A stretch of DNA of 64,000 nt from Bacteroidales bacterium (GTDB taxonomy: Bacteria; Bacteroidota; Bacteroidia; Bacteroidales; VadinHA17): NCBI GenBank assembly GCA_020201035.1, contig JAIVHO010000035.1, positions 1-64,000 of the forward strand. The letters run 5' to 3'. This document shows positions 10,111-18,779 of this stretch, piece after piece. A model generated the notes under the pieces. It ran no database searches and was not told the DNA's origin. It saw only the letters and a program-made list of their open reading frames with translations. Every line of letters begins with the position of its first letter. Within the stretch, counting starts at the first letter, position 1. A program made the position numbers and the translations under genes.

Positions 10111-10875
10111 TCAGGGATGCTGATCCGGCGGCGGTTCACCATTACCGCCGGCAAGCTCCCTTATCACAACAGATGCACATGCACATCCAAAGGCAGCGGG
10201 CATCCAGGATACGGTACCTACATTTGATTTCTTGTTTCGTTCACCCTCCACAGCCATAATGCTATCAGGCGGCGGAATCTCGGGTGAGAATACTGCTGTC
10301 ACCCCGCTTCTTATGCCCAGCTTGTGCAGCCTCTTGCGCAGGATCCTTGCCAGTTTGCAGTTATAACTCTCTGATATATCCGCAATCTCTATCTGTGTCA
10401 TATCCACCTTACCGCCGGCACCCATTGAACTTACCACCGGGATACCATGCTGTACAAGGTGATATATAAGGAATATCTTTGGTGAGAGGGTGTCAATGGC
10501 ATCAACAGCATAGTCATATCCGCGCTTTATAATCTCCACCATCCTCTCATCACGTATATACTCATCTATTACTGTCAGATCGAGCGCCGGATTTATATCG
10601 AGCAGTCTCTCACCCATCACCTCCGCCTTCAGGCGTCCCCCGGTGCTTACAAGTGCCGCCAGCTGGCGGTTTCTGTTAGATGGCTGTACCCTGTCGCCGT
10701 CAACGATAGTCATTCGTCCCACTCCTGCCCTGCATATCATCTCGGCAGCTATGGCACCAACACCACCAAGCCCAACCACCAGCACATTTGACTCCTCAAG
10801 CCTCTTCATCTTCTCCCTGCCAAGGAGCAATTCACTGCGCGTTAACCACTCTTCCATAGATTTTCTGCCTATCAC
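10111..10875 (-). CDS. tcdA: tRNA threonylcarbamoyladenosine dehydratase, ThiF/MoeB superfamily (TcdA/CsdL-like)
   Basis: The 254-residue protein has the E1-like adenylation fold: LLGREKMKRLEESNVLVVGLGGVGAIAAEM with the GxGxxG nucleotide loop, DGDRVQPSNRNRQ, and the conserved VDAIDTLSPKIFL segment. These features and the absence of a rhodanese domain fit TcdA, which cyclises t6A37 to ct6A in tRNAs reading ANN codons. It is followed closely by a tatD-like gene and gltX on the same strand, suggesting a translation-related operon. Its start lies 8 nt after the stop of the upstream tatD-like gene. Related MoeB/ThiF activators are the main alternative. Confidence 0.85.
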   Translation of the reverse strand: MIGRKSMEEWLTRSELLLGREKMKRLEESNVLVVGLGGVGAIAAEMICRAGVGRMTIVDGDRVQPSNRNRQLAALVSTGGRLKAEVMGERLLDINPALDLTVIDEYIRDERMVEIIKRGYDYAVDAIDTLSPKIFLIYHLVQHGIPVVSSMGAGGKVDMTQIEIADISESYNCKLARILRKRLHKLGIRSGVTAVFSPEIPPPDSIMAVEGERNKKSNVGTVSWMPAAFGCACASVVIRELAGGNGEPPPDQHP

Positions 10876-10883
10876 TCCCTGAT

Positions 10884-11564
10884 TTATGCCCCTCCGAAAA
10901 CAGTCAGATAATTCTGATATACTCTCTCCCTGAGCTTCTCCGCCTCCAGACCAAGATGACCTGCCACAACCCTGTACACAGGCTCAATTCCAACATCAAA
11001 TCCGTCAGTCTCCAGAAAGAGCATATCCTCCGGAATTGCACTGAGGCTCCTGGCTGATACCGGCCTTATGGCCCACTCTACCCATACAGAAAGGAAAATT
11101 CCCTTTGAGGTAAGCTGCCTTACCAGTTCAGGCTTACCCCTGAATCCATGCAGCAGCCACGGCACCTTTGGACGCATGCTCTTCATCATTGCCAGCACTT
11201 CATCATATGCCCTTACACAATGAATTATCAATGGCATATTAAGCGACTCAGCTATCTCTGCATGCTCAATAAAAGCCTCCTTCTGGAGTTCCGGCGAAGC
11301 TCCCTTCAGCCTGTCAAAGCCGCTTTCACCAATAGCAATAACCCCGGGATGAACAGAGAACTCCCTCACTCTGGCCATCATTGTAAGGCGGTTATCGGAA
11401 GTAAGAAACCAGGGATGGGCTCCCACAGTAAATGCTACTCCCGGGTTTATCACCGGTCGCCTCCCCTCATGAACCATTATATTGTCTACTGTGAACTGCC
11501 CCTCTGCAGGCATGGCTCCATGATCATGAATATTGATATAATCGGATCGGGCGGGAAGGTTCAT
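10884..11564 (-). CDS. TatD-family metal-dependent hydrolase
   Basis: The 226-residue protein is of the amidohydrolase-like TIM-barrel TatD type. An N-terminal metal site is present as INIHDHG (canonical DTHxH), then VGAHPWF, GESGFDRL (canonical GEIGLD), PLIIHCVRAYDE, LLHGFRGKPEL and LFLETDGFD. TatD enzymes are 3'-5' DNases. The short Bacteroidota form with the altered first motif is a distinct subgroup, so substrate is less certain. It lies between gltX and tcdA on the minus strand with short gaps (8 and 16 nt), so co-transcription is likely. Confidence 0.85.
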   Translation of the reverse strand: MNLPARSDYINIHDHGAMPAEGQFTVDNIMVHEGRRPVINPGVAFTVGAHPWFLTSDNRLTMMARVREFSVHPGVIAIGESGFDRLKGASPELQKEAFIEHAEIAESLNMPLIIHCVRAYDEVLAMMKSMRPKVPWLLHGFRGKPELVRQLTSKGIFLSVWVEWAIRPVSARSLSAIPEDMLFLETDGFDVGIEPVYRVVAGHLGLEAEKLRERVYQNYLTVFGGA

Positions 11565-11580
11565 ATCTCTACATTATTAT

Positions 11581-13101
11581 TTAATTGCCTGTTTTTAACT
11601 GCTCTACTCCCTTCTCTATCCTCCGGATGGTCTCATCCCTGCCCAGCCATCCTATGATATCAAAGAGGTGTGGTCCCCGTGAAGCACCAACCACCAGAAG
11701 CCTGAAAAGGTTCAGTACATTTCCCATCCCATAACCCTTTTCGTTTATCCACTCCTTTACCTTCTCCTCCGTAACAGCTGAGGTGAATGGATTCACTCCC
11801 TTAAGCAGGGAAGCCAGTGACATCATCATTGGGGCCGAATCATCCTTCCACCTCTTTTTCACCACCTGCTCATCATAAGTGCCGGGGGCCACAAAGAAGT
11901 AGTCGGACTGATCCCACAGTTCATGCACAAATGATGCTCTCTCCTTTACCATTGCAACCACTTCTGCTACCCTTTCATCTGTCTCTTCTATTCCTTTCTC
12001 CTTAAGCAGCAGGCTAAAAAGCCCTGCCAGTTCATCATCACTTTTAAGCTGCATATAGTGATTATTAAACCACTTTGCCTTGTCAGGATCAAACCGTGAA
12101 CCTGATTTCCCAACCCTGTCAAGCGAAAAGGCCTCAATCAGTTCATCCATTGAAAATATCTCCTGCTCGGTGCCCGGGTTCCAGCCAAGCAGTGCAAGCA
12201 TATTGACAAAAGCTTCAGGGAAATAACCATCCTCGCGGTAGCCGCGGGCAGTCTCACCATGTGGCCATAAAATCGGAAACACCGGAAACCCCATCTTATC
12301 GCCATCCCTCTTTGAGAGCTTTCCCTTGCCTGTAGGCTTTAGGAGAAGCGGAAGGTGCGCAAACTGTGGCTCATCCCACCCGAAGGCGCGATACAGCATT
12401 CCATGCAGCGGCAGCGACGGCAGCCACTCCTCACCACGTATCACATGTGAAATCTCCATAAGATGGTCATCCACTATATTGGCCAGATGGTATGTTGGCA
12501 TTCCGTCACTCTTGTACAAAATCTTGTCATCAAGGGTGCTGCTGTTAACCTTTATATCACCCCTGATCAGGTCACTCATCGCTATCTCCTCCTCAACCGG
12601 CATCCTGAACCTGACTACATATGGTGTTCCGTTTTCGATAAGCGACTGCCATTCACTCTCCTGCATGGCAAGGGAGTTCATCAGTCCGTCACGTACTGAG
12701 TGGTTATACATAAAGGTCTCGCCCCTGGATTCATGCTCTGCCCTCATCCGGTCGAGATCATCAGGGGTGTCAAAAGCATAGTATGCAGCTCCGCTCTCAA
12801 GAAGTTGCGTCACATACTCACTGTAGATATCCTTCCGTTCACTCTGCCTGTACGGTCCGTATGATCCTCCCTCATTCACCCCTTCATCAATCTCTATCCC
12901 GCACCATCGCAACGATTCATTGATGTAACTCTCTGTACCCTCAACAGACCGGGTTTGGTCAGTATCCTCAATCCTGAGTATAAATGTGCCGCCATGGTGA
13001 CGGGCAAAAAGGTAGTTGTAAAGTGCCGTACGTACCCCACCAATATGAAGCGGGCCGGTCGGACTCGGAGCAAAACGGACACGTACTTTATTATCTCTCA
13101 T
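11581..13101 (-). CDS. gltX: Glutamyl-tRNA synthetase
   Basis: The 506-residue class I synthetase charges tRNA-Glu. The N-terminus [25 protein letters not shown] holds the HIGH-type motif (HIGG). [16 protein letters not shown] follows, and [12 protein letters not shown] is the KMSKS equivalent. The C-terminal anticodon-binding helical region extends to the end. Length and order are normal for a bacterial GltX. The first gene of a minus-strand run with tatD-like and tcdA, its upstream 280-nt gap is shared with the divergently oriented threonine dehydrogenase remnant. Confidence 0.95.
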   Translation of the reverse strand: MRDNKVRVRFAPSPTGPLHIGGVRTALYNYLFARHHGGTFILRIEDTDQTRSVEGTESYINESLRWCGIEIDEGVNEGGSYGPYRQSERKDIYSEYVTQLLESGAAYYAFDTPDDLDRMRAEHESRGETFMYNHSVRDGLMNSLAMQESEWQSLIENGTPYVVRFRMPVEEEIAMSDLIRGDIKVNSSTLDDKILYKSDGMPTYHLANIVDDHLMEISHVIRGEEWLPSLPLHGMLYRAFGWDEPQFAHLPLLLKPTGKGKLSKRDGDKMGFPVFPILWPHGETARGYREDGYFPEAFVNMLALLGWNPGTEQEIFSMDELIEAFSLDRVGKSGSRFDPDKAKWFNNHYMQLKSDDELAGLFSLLLKEKGIEETDERVAEVVAMVKERASFVHELWDQSDYFFVAPGTYDEQVVKKRWKDDSAPMMMSLASLLKGVNPFTSAVTEEKVKEWINEKGYGMGNVLNLFRLLVVGASRGPHLFDIIGWLGRDETIRRIEKGVEQLKTGN

Positions 13102-13275
13102 CCGGGAAAAACAATTTTATGTAATTATAATATTCCAGCATACTGATATTCTACTGCACACCGGAAACTGCTTTTCGGTTATTGATTTCCGGTAAAAACA
13201 CTCACTTTCAGTAATGCAAAGATAAGTAAAGTGTTATAACCTGACCAGGTAAGAGAAAAATCATCTTTTTTAATT

Positions 13276-13283
13276 TAACTTTG
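13276..13283 (+). promoter_or_regulatory. TAnnTTTG -7 box upstream of tdh
   Basis: TAACTTTG matches the Bacteroidota -7 consensus, 97 nt before the tdh start. No clear -33 TTG was found at standard spacing. Confidence 0.35.
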
Positions 13284-13380
13284 TTTTAGATTCGAACCTG
13301 TTTACAGTCAATGATAAAAGATAGCCGGTGCAGAAAAGTCAGTAACCGGAGAGGAGTAAAATAAAAAAAACTATATACGA

Positions 13381-14149
13381 ATGAAAAAGATGAAAGCGCT
13401 TGTCAAGAAGCAACCCGGCAAAGGAATCTGGATGCAAGAGGTGCCAGTGCCGGAACCGGGAATAAATGATGTAATTATTAAGGTAAAAAAGTCTGCTATC
13501 TGCGGCACCGATCTTCACATTTATATGTGGGATGAGTGGGCGCAGAAGACCATTAAAACCCCGATGACTATCGGGCATGAATATATGGGCCACGTGGAGA
13601 GCGTAGGTGCCGGAGTGAAAAATGTTAAGCCGGGCGACAGGGTAACGGGCGAAGGGCATATAGCATGCGGCCATTGCCGTAACTGCCGCAGGGGTAAAAA
13701 GCATGTATGTGAAAATACCGTGGGGATAGGAGTCAATATTGACGGCTCTTTTGCTGAGTATGTGAAGGTTCCTGCTGAAAATGTGGTTCTGCTCGACGAC
13801 CGTATTCCTGACGACTGGGCAGCAATTATGGATCCTTTCGGTAATGCCACCCATACCGCTCTCTCATTCCCGGTGATTGGTGAAGATGTACTGATCACGG
13901 GGGCCGGACTGATAGGCAGCATGGCCATTGCCATAGCACGTTTTGCCGGTGCCCGCTATATCGTTGCCAGTGACCTTAGCGACTACCGCCTTGGTATTGC
14001 GGGAGACATGGTATAAGATGGAGCAGATGATTATCGGCGGAATCGATCTTACTCCTGTTATTACCCACCACTTCCCTGTTGACGAGTTCCAGAAGGGATT
14101 TGATGCAATGGAGGAAGGCAACTGCGGCAAGGTAATCCTTAACTGGTAA
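13381..14149 (+). pseudogene. tdh: L-threonine 3-dehydrogenase with an internal deletion
   Basis: The first frame ([10 protein letters not shown] to about residue 207) is a close match to zinc-dependent Tdh: [29 protein letters not shown], the structural-zinc cluster [28 protein letters not shown] and [18 protein letters not shown]. After [10 protein letters not shown] it stops at 14016. The C-terminal end ([41 protein letters not shown]) follows at once in another frame, ending at 14149. In the E. coli enzyme about 88 residues lie between these points, so about 260 nt of the Rossmann domain are missing. Tdh oxidises threonine to 2-amino-3-ketobutyrate, the substrate of KBL encoded at 20.2 kb. 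Confidence 0.9.
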
Positions 14150-14325
14150 AGGCAGCAACCGGGCGCTCTGCCGCGGCTAATGCCAGGGTAGTCGGAATCA
14201 GTACCAGGGGGGTGCCGTGATCCGGATCGCTGATCACAGATCAGCAGCGCCGGGAGCAAGCACCAGAGCAGGCACCCTGTAAGGAGCAGCTGCCGGTGCA
14301 TGGGCTGCAGTTTAACCACAAACCC

Positions 14326-16329
14326 CTACAGCTTTACTGACTGGAGTGCGGTAGCCGATACGCTGACGTCACTCTCGCTTACAGCCCGCAGTGTAACGTT
14401 AATATCTCCTGTTACGTCCTGGCCGGCAATAATATAAACCGGAACCACAATCGTGTCACCGTTCCTAACAGTGGCAAGCTCATTAAGGAGCTTTACACTG
14501 CATACCGGATTATCGGTTTCTGCCTCCAGTCTGAAAACATCCCAGTCGGTGCCGCTGCCCGTATCAGACGGATAAATACCTTCTGCCACAGGAGCTTTAA
14601 TTCCGGTGTTGGTAATCTCAAACTCAATATAGCCGTTTCGGTTTACCTTCCCCGTAGAGGGCGCGTTAATATCCACCCCGCGGTTATGAGGTCCGTCTCC
14701 ACGAAGTGATCTCACTGCCACTGTATATGAAAGCACCCCATCATCATTACGGTCAATGTCGGCAATATAGAAATGGAGTTCATTGGGCTCATCGATAAAC
14801 TCAAACTCACTACCCGACTCCGTTCCGGCATGGAAAAGGGCATCATTAAGCTGCCTGTAGTCGGCAATCGTTCTCATCACCTCGCTGCCGTCAGGCTTAA
14901 CATAGTCAACCATATTGATATCCTCAGGGTGCGCATCAATAACCCAGTTAAAGCAGTTAAACTGGTTGGGACCACCGTTTCTGCCCTCCCTGTCCTTATT
15001 CTTTGCCAGCAGTACTCCGTTATCAGGAGTAAAGGAGTCATAACCTATCCTCTGAATAACCTCCAGTGAGTAGAAGTCCCACGGTACCAATCCCTGCGAA
15101 AGAGGATTGACAGCAGGATCCTCCACCGGTGTACGGTCATGAGGCTCTTCGCCGTCGAGACGCACAATAACCCCTGCCCACTCATTCTCCAGCGGCTCAA
15201 CAGCCCTTGCCGTTATCCGTGCTACCGCCAGTCCACTGGCAGCAAGTCCTTCCCTGCTAAGCGTCATCACCTGGTCTTCAGTAAGAAACTCATTTTTCAG
15301 CCTGTTCCTGAGCATCAGTCCGGCCGGCATGGCAGCCCCCATGGTAGGAGGTACCACCCATCTCATATGTGGTCCGCCCGGACCGTTAAAACAACCCCTG
15401 TCCATCATATCCCAGGTACCGGCCCCCACCCGTCTGTAAGGTTCCACATAGGGATTATTGGCATTATCTCCCGTCCTGAATGCAAAGTGTCCCAGTTCAT
15501 GAGTGATAGTGCCTGAATTCTCGCCCTGACGAATTGAGGAGAGTCCCCACTGCATCTGACCGGCTTTCCATGATGTCCACTCAACATACCTGGTGGGTAT
15601 CCATCGGGGCATATCAGGATTGGGATTACCCCATTCAGCCGGTATATCATCCTTCGACAGAAACTTCATCTCACCAAACTCCTGCCATACGCCTGTCTCA
15701 TCATAGCCTGCATATATCCTCAGAATAGCATCATAATTATCCTTGATATCCCCCATATCGGCCCGCCAGAGAGAATCAACATCCCTCTCCATGCGATACC
15801 TGGCAACAGAGCCGTCAGGTGTGGAATTTTGCTGACGGTGCTCATTAAGTCCGTACGCCCAGTGGTTGCGTGGCATCCTGTAGGGGCCGAACGGTTCAAG
15901 AACCGTAATACCGAACCCGCCCCTGCTCTGCTCCATCCAGTAACCGTTGATCGTTTGACCATGATTCACCTCTGACGGCTTAAGCCAGAAATCAGCATAA
16001 AACTGAGGAACATCCTCCCGCGGTACCGGATCAATCTGCGGATTGCCAAAAAGGTCAGACTCCTTTGGCTGCGTTATAACAAAGGGTTGATCATCAAAGT
16101 CAACCGCCACAAGTGCCATTCTGAACTCCCTGTCAGGCCGAACCGAATCAGCCCAGTTAATGCCGGGTATCGGCTTGTAATCATCCCACGTCATATCATC
16201 CTGATCCTGCACTATCTGAGGATCAATAGGAGCCCAGCTGCCAAAATCAGAACCGCCCCTTCCACAGGCGGAAAAGAAAAGTACCAGTAAAACGAAGTAA
16301 ACGGGGTTAAGGGAAACAGGTTTTTTCAT
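14326..16329 (-). CDS. M6-like zinc metalloprotease lipoprotein
   Basis: The 667-residue protein begins MKKPVSLNPVYFVLLVLFFSAC, with a lipobox cysteine at residue 22, so it is probably anchored in an outer or inner membrane leaflet. Around residue 280 the zinc motif HELGHFAFRTGD (HExxH) appears, with a later MMDRGCFNGPGGPHM segment resembling the metzincin-side region of M6 (immune inhibitor A-like) peptidases. The C-terminal 150 residues look like beta-sandwich modules. No type IX sorting domain is obvious. It stands alone, with long gaps on both sides; it is convergent with the tdh remnant. Confidence 0.8.
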   Translation of the reverse strand: MKKPVSLNPVYFVLLVLFFSACGRGGSDFGSWAPIDPQIVQDQDDMTWDDYKPIPGINWADSVRPDREFRMALVAVDFDDQPFVITQPKESDLFGNPQIDPVPREDVPQFYADFWLKPSEVNHGQTINGYWMEQSRGGFGITVLEPFGPYRMPRNHWAYGLNEHRQQNSTPDGSVARYRMERDVDSLWRADMGDIKDNYDAILRIYAGYDETGVWQEFGEMKFLSKDDIPAEWGNPNPDMPRWIPTRYVEWTSWKAGQMQWGLSSIRQGENSGTITHELGHFAFRTGDNANNPYVEPYRRVGAGTWDMMDRGCFNGPGGPHMRWVVPPTMGAAMPAGLMLRNRLKNEFLTEDQVMTLSREGLAASGLAVARITARAVEPLENEWAGVIVRLDGEEPHDRTPVEDPAVNPLSQGLVPWDFYSLEVIQRIGYDSFTPDNGVLLAKNKDREGRNGGPNQFNCFNWVIDAHPEDINMVDYVKPDGSEVMRTIADYRQLNDALFHAGTESGSEFEFIDEPNELHFYIADIDRNDDGVLSYTVAVRSLRGDGPHNRGVDINAPSTGKVNRNGYIEFEITNTGIKAPVAEGIYPSDTGSGTDWDVFRLEAETDNPVCSVKLLNELATVRNGDTIVVPVYIIAGQDVTGDINVTLRAVSESDVSVSATALQSVKL

Positions 16330-16567
16330 CTTGAAATGTTTTACCGGGTGTCTGCGTTCCGGACAATATCGTAAGTGATACGGTTACCGGGAAAAAGATC
16401 AGCAGGACATCCGCAGGTTGATTATTTTTTCACCTAAATGGGCTTAAAGCTATAATTTTACACAAAACAGGCGATAATTCCAATGATATTTCAAAACAGA
16501 GGGGATAAAGGGTAAATAATTAACATTTTTTTAATAGACACAGAGACCGGCATTACCCCCCAGCAAT

Positions 16568-16596
16568 CCCGAACCCTGTTGTACAACAGGTTCGGG
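16568..16596. repeat. 29-nt near-perfect palindrome in the 445-nt gap before the acyl-ligase operon
   Basis: The arms CCCGAACC-TGTTGT and ACAACAGGTTCGGG are complementary with one unpaired C. No T-run follows on the plus strand, so it is not a standard terminator. It lies 180 nt upstream of the acyl-ligase start and could be an operator or an RNA structure. The rest of 16330-16774 shows no coding frame I can support. Confidence 0.6.
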
Positions 16597-16774
16597 GGCA
16601 TCATCCGCCCGCAGGCGCATAAACGCCATAAAGCCCTGCTCAGGGGAAGCTGCGCAATACCGGAGCCGGCAACATTAACAAAACAGATCCCGATAGTTAA
16701 TCCCCTGAACTATTCCATTTTAAAAAATAAATTTTATCTTGTATATATTATTAACCTACCACACCTGACTGCCT

Positions 16775-18478
16775 ATGACTAATATTGGTTCCTACCACGA
16801 AAGGGTCAGAGATTTTAACTGGAATATTGCGGAAAAAGAGCTTGGATATAATCCCGGTGATACCATAAATATCGGATGGTACTGCTCTGACCGTATTTGC
16901 CGGATGGGACTCTCTGACAGGATTGCCCTTTACCATGAAGGTTTCAGTGGCGAAGAGAGAAAATATACGTTTAATGATCTTCGTCTTGCCACCAACACTA
17001 TTGGTTCCTTTCTGCGTGATCTGGGGATTGTCCCCGAAGACCGGGTATGTCTTTTTATGGACCGTATTCCCGAGCTCTACTTCTCCTTTATTGCCGGACT
17101 GAAAATAGGAGCGATTGTACAGCCGCTCTTCTCAGCCTTTGGTGATGAATCTCTTTTTGTCCGCCTTGAAAATGCAGGTACCAGGGCAATTATTACCCAG
17201 CGTAAACATCTTGCCAAGGTGCGTAAGATAGCAGACCGGCTGCCCGGACTTGAGCATATAATTATTGTTGATCACCGTGGCGACAAAGAGCTTCTGAAGG
17301 GTGAAAAGGCTTTCTCTCTTACTGAGGCTACACCTGTTGAGGAGATAGAGATATTTCCCGCCCGCGCTGATTCACCCTCGGTACTGCACTATACCTCGGG
17401 TACTACCGGACAGCCTAAGGGGGTCCGACATGTACACTACTCCCTTATCTCACAATACCTGACAACCAAATGGGTGCTCGATCTCAGGGATGATGACATC
17501 TACTGGTGTACCGCCGACCCCGGGTGGGTTACCGGAACATCATACGGCATCATTGGTCCATGGAGCATGGGAGTAACCCAGTGCGTGCTCGATTCAGGAT
17601 TCTCAGCCGATGCCTGGTACCGCTTTATTGAGAAATACCGCATCACCATGTGGTACTCAGCACCTACTGCCATCCGGAGCCTGATGAAGGCCGGCGATGA
17701 GGTTGTGAAAAAGTATGACCTCACCTCACTGCGGCACCTGGCAAGCGTGGGAGAGCCCCTGAATGCTGAGGCTGTAATATGGTCAGAGAAGGTCTATGGC
17801 CTTCCCTTTCTGGATACCTACTGGCAGACAGAAACAGGCTCCATCATGATCTCCAACTTCCCGGGGATGAAGATTAAACCGGGATCCATGGGTAAACCCT
17901 TCCCCGGAATTGAGGGAGTGGTGCTTGATCCAAAAACATTCACCCCCATAACAGAGCCCGGAAAGGTTGGACTGATAGCCTTCAAACCGGGATGGCCGGC
18001 TATGATGACCACCTACTGGAACAACCCGGAAAAATACAGTGAGAAGTTTGTGAACGGATGGTACCTCGCAGGCGACAGGGCATATCTTGACAATGAGGAG
18101 TACTACTGGTTTATCGGCAGGGACGATGACGTAATCAATACCGGCGGTCACCTTGTGAGTCCGTTCGAAGTTGAATCGGCCCTCCTGGAGCATGAGGCAG
18201 TGAGTGAGTCAGCCGTGGTGGCTAAACCTGATGAGGTGAATATGGAGGTTGTGAAAGCCTTTATCACACTCAAGCCCGGCTACACACCAAACGATGACCT
18301 CGAACTGGAAATCATGAACTTTATCCGGAAAAAACTCTCCTCTCTCGCAATGCCTCAGGAGATCGAATATATGGACTCCCTGCCCAAGACAAGGAGCGGA
18401 AAAATTATGAGGCGACTCCTGCATGCGAGGGAGTGGGGAGAAGAGATCGGTGATACTTCCACCCTTGATGATGAATAA
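16775..18478 (+). CDS. AMP-forming acyl-CoA/acyl-ACP synthetase, acetyl-CoA-synthetase-like
   Basis: The 567-residue ANL-superfamily adenylating enzyme has the expected motifs in order: SVLHYTSGTTGQPKGV (A3 phosphate loop), CTADPGWVTGTSYG, YSAPTAIRSLMK, GEPLN, DTYWQTETGS (A5), YLAGDRAYLD (A7), GRDDDVINTGGHLVSPFEVE (A8) and LPKTRSGKIMRRLL with the C-terminal catalytic lysine (A10). It most resembles Bacillus AcsA-type synthetases. The retained W in YWQTETG is the residue that limits acetyl-CoA synthetases to short acids, so a small acyl substrate is likely (inference). It is followed after 24 nt by an acyl carrier protein and then by an alpha-oxoamine synthase. That context suggests it supplies an activated acyl group to this set rather than, or as well as, scavenging acetate. 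Confidence 0.85.
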   Translation: MTNIGSYHERVRDFNWNIAEKELGYNPGDTINIGWYCSDRICRMGLSDRIALYHEGFSGEERKYTFNDLRLATNTIGSFLRDLGIVPEDRVCLFMDRIPELYFSFIAGLKIGAIVQPLFSAFGDESLFVRLENAGTRAIITQRKHLAKVRKIADRLPGLEHIIIVDHRGDKELLKGEKAFSLTEATPVEEIEIFPARADSPSVLHYTSGTTGQPKGVRHVHYSLISQYLTTKWVLDLRDDDIYWCTADPGWVTGTSYGIIGPWSMGVTQCVLDSGFSADAWYRFIEKYRITMWYSAPTAIRSLMKAGDEVVKKYDLTSLRHLASVGEPLNAEAVIWSEKVYGLPFLDTYWQTETGSIMISNFPGMKIKPGSMGKPFPGIEGVVLDPKTFTPITEPGKVGLIAFKPGWPAMMTTYWNNPEKYSEKFVNGWYLAGDRAYLDNEEYYWFIGRDDDVINTGGHLVSPFEVESALLEHEAVSESAVVAKPDEVNMEVVKAFITLKPGYTPNDDLELEIMNFIRKKLSSLAMPQEIEYMDSLPKTRSGKIMRRLLHAREWGEEIGDTSTLDDE

Positions 18479-18502
18479 AATGAACCTTAAAAAGAAATAG
18501 CT

Positions 18503-18751
18503 ATGGAAGAGATGAAAGACCTTATCCTCACTTACGTAATCAACGAATACCAGGAAGATGAAGATGATGAAATAACCTATGACACGCCACTTATCTCAAG
18601 CGGATTCGTTGACTCCTTCTCAATGGTTTCCCTCAAGGTCTTCCTTGAAAGGAAATTTCAGATATCCATTCCTGACGATAAAGCCACTCCCGAGGCATTT
18701 GATTCAGTTAATAAGATAGTGGAACTGGTAAAATCGTATATGAAAAAATAG
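18503..18751 (+). CDS. Stand-alone acyl carrier protein
   Basis: The 82-residue acidic protein has a PP-binding fold with GFVDSFSMVSLK, serine 38 being the predicted phosphopantetheine site (usual DSL, here DSF). The segment FLERKFQISIPDD is the typical helix III entry of ACPs. It is not the general fatty-acid AcpP by sequence, and no fab genes are near. It sits 24 nt after the acyl ligase and 28 nt before the KBL-like synthase, so it very likely carries the acyl group between the two. Similar ligase/carrier/transferase sets occur in secondary-metabolite and sphingolipid-type pathways. Confidence 0.85.
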   Translation: MEEMKDLILTYVINEYQEDEDDEITYDTPLISSGFVDSFSMVSLKVFLERKFQISIPDDKATPEAFDSVNKIVELVKSYMKK

Positions 18752-18779
18752 AGTTTAAACCCAACAAAACCAATCTGCT

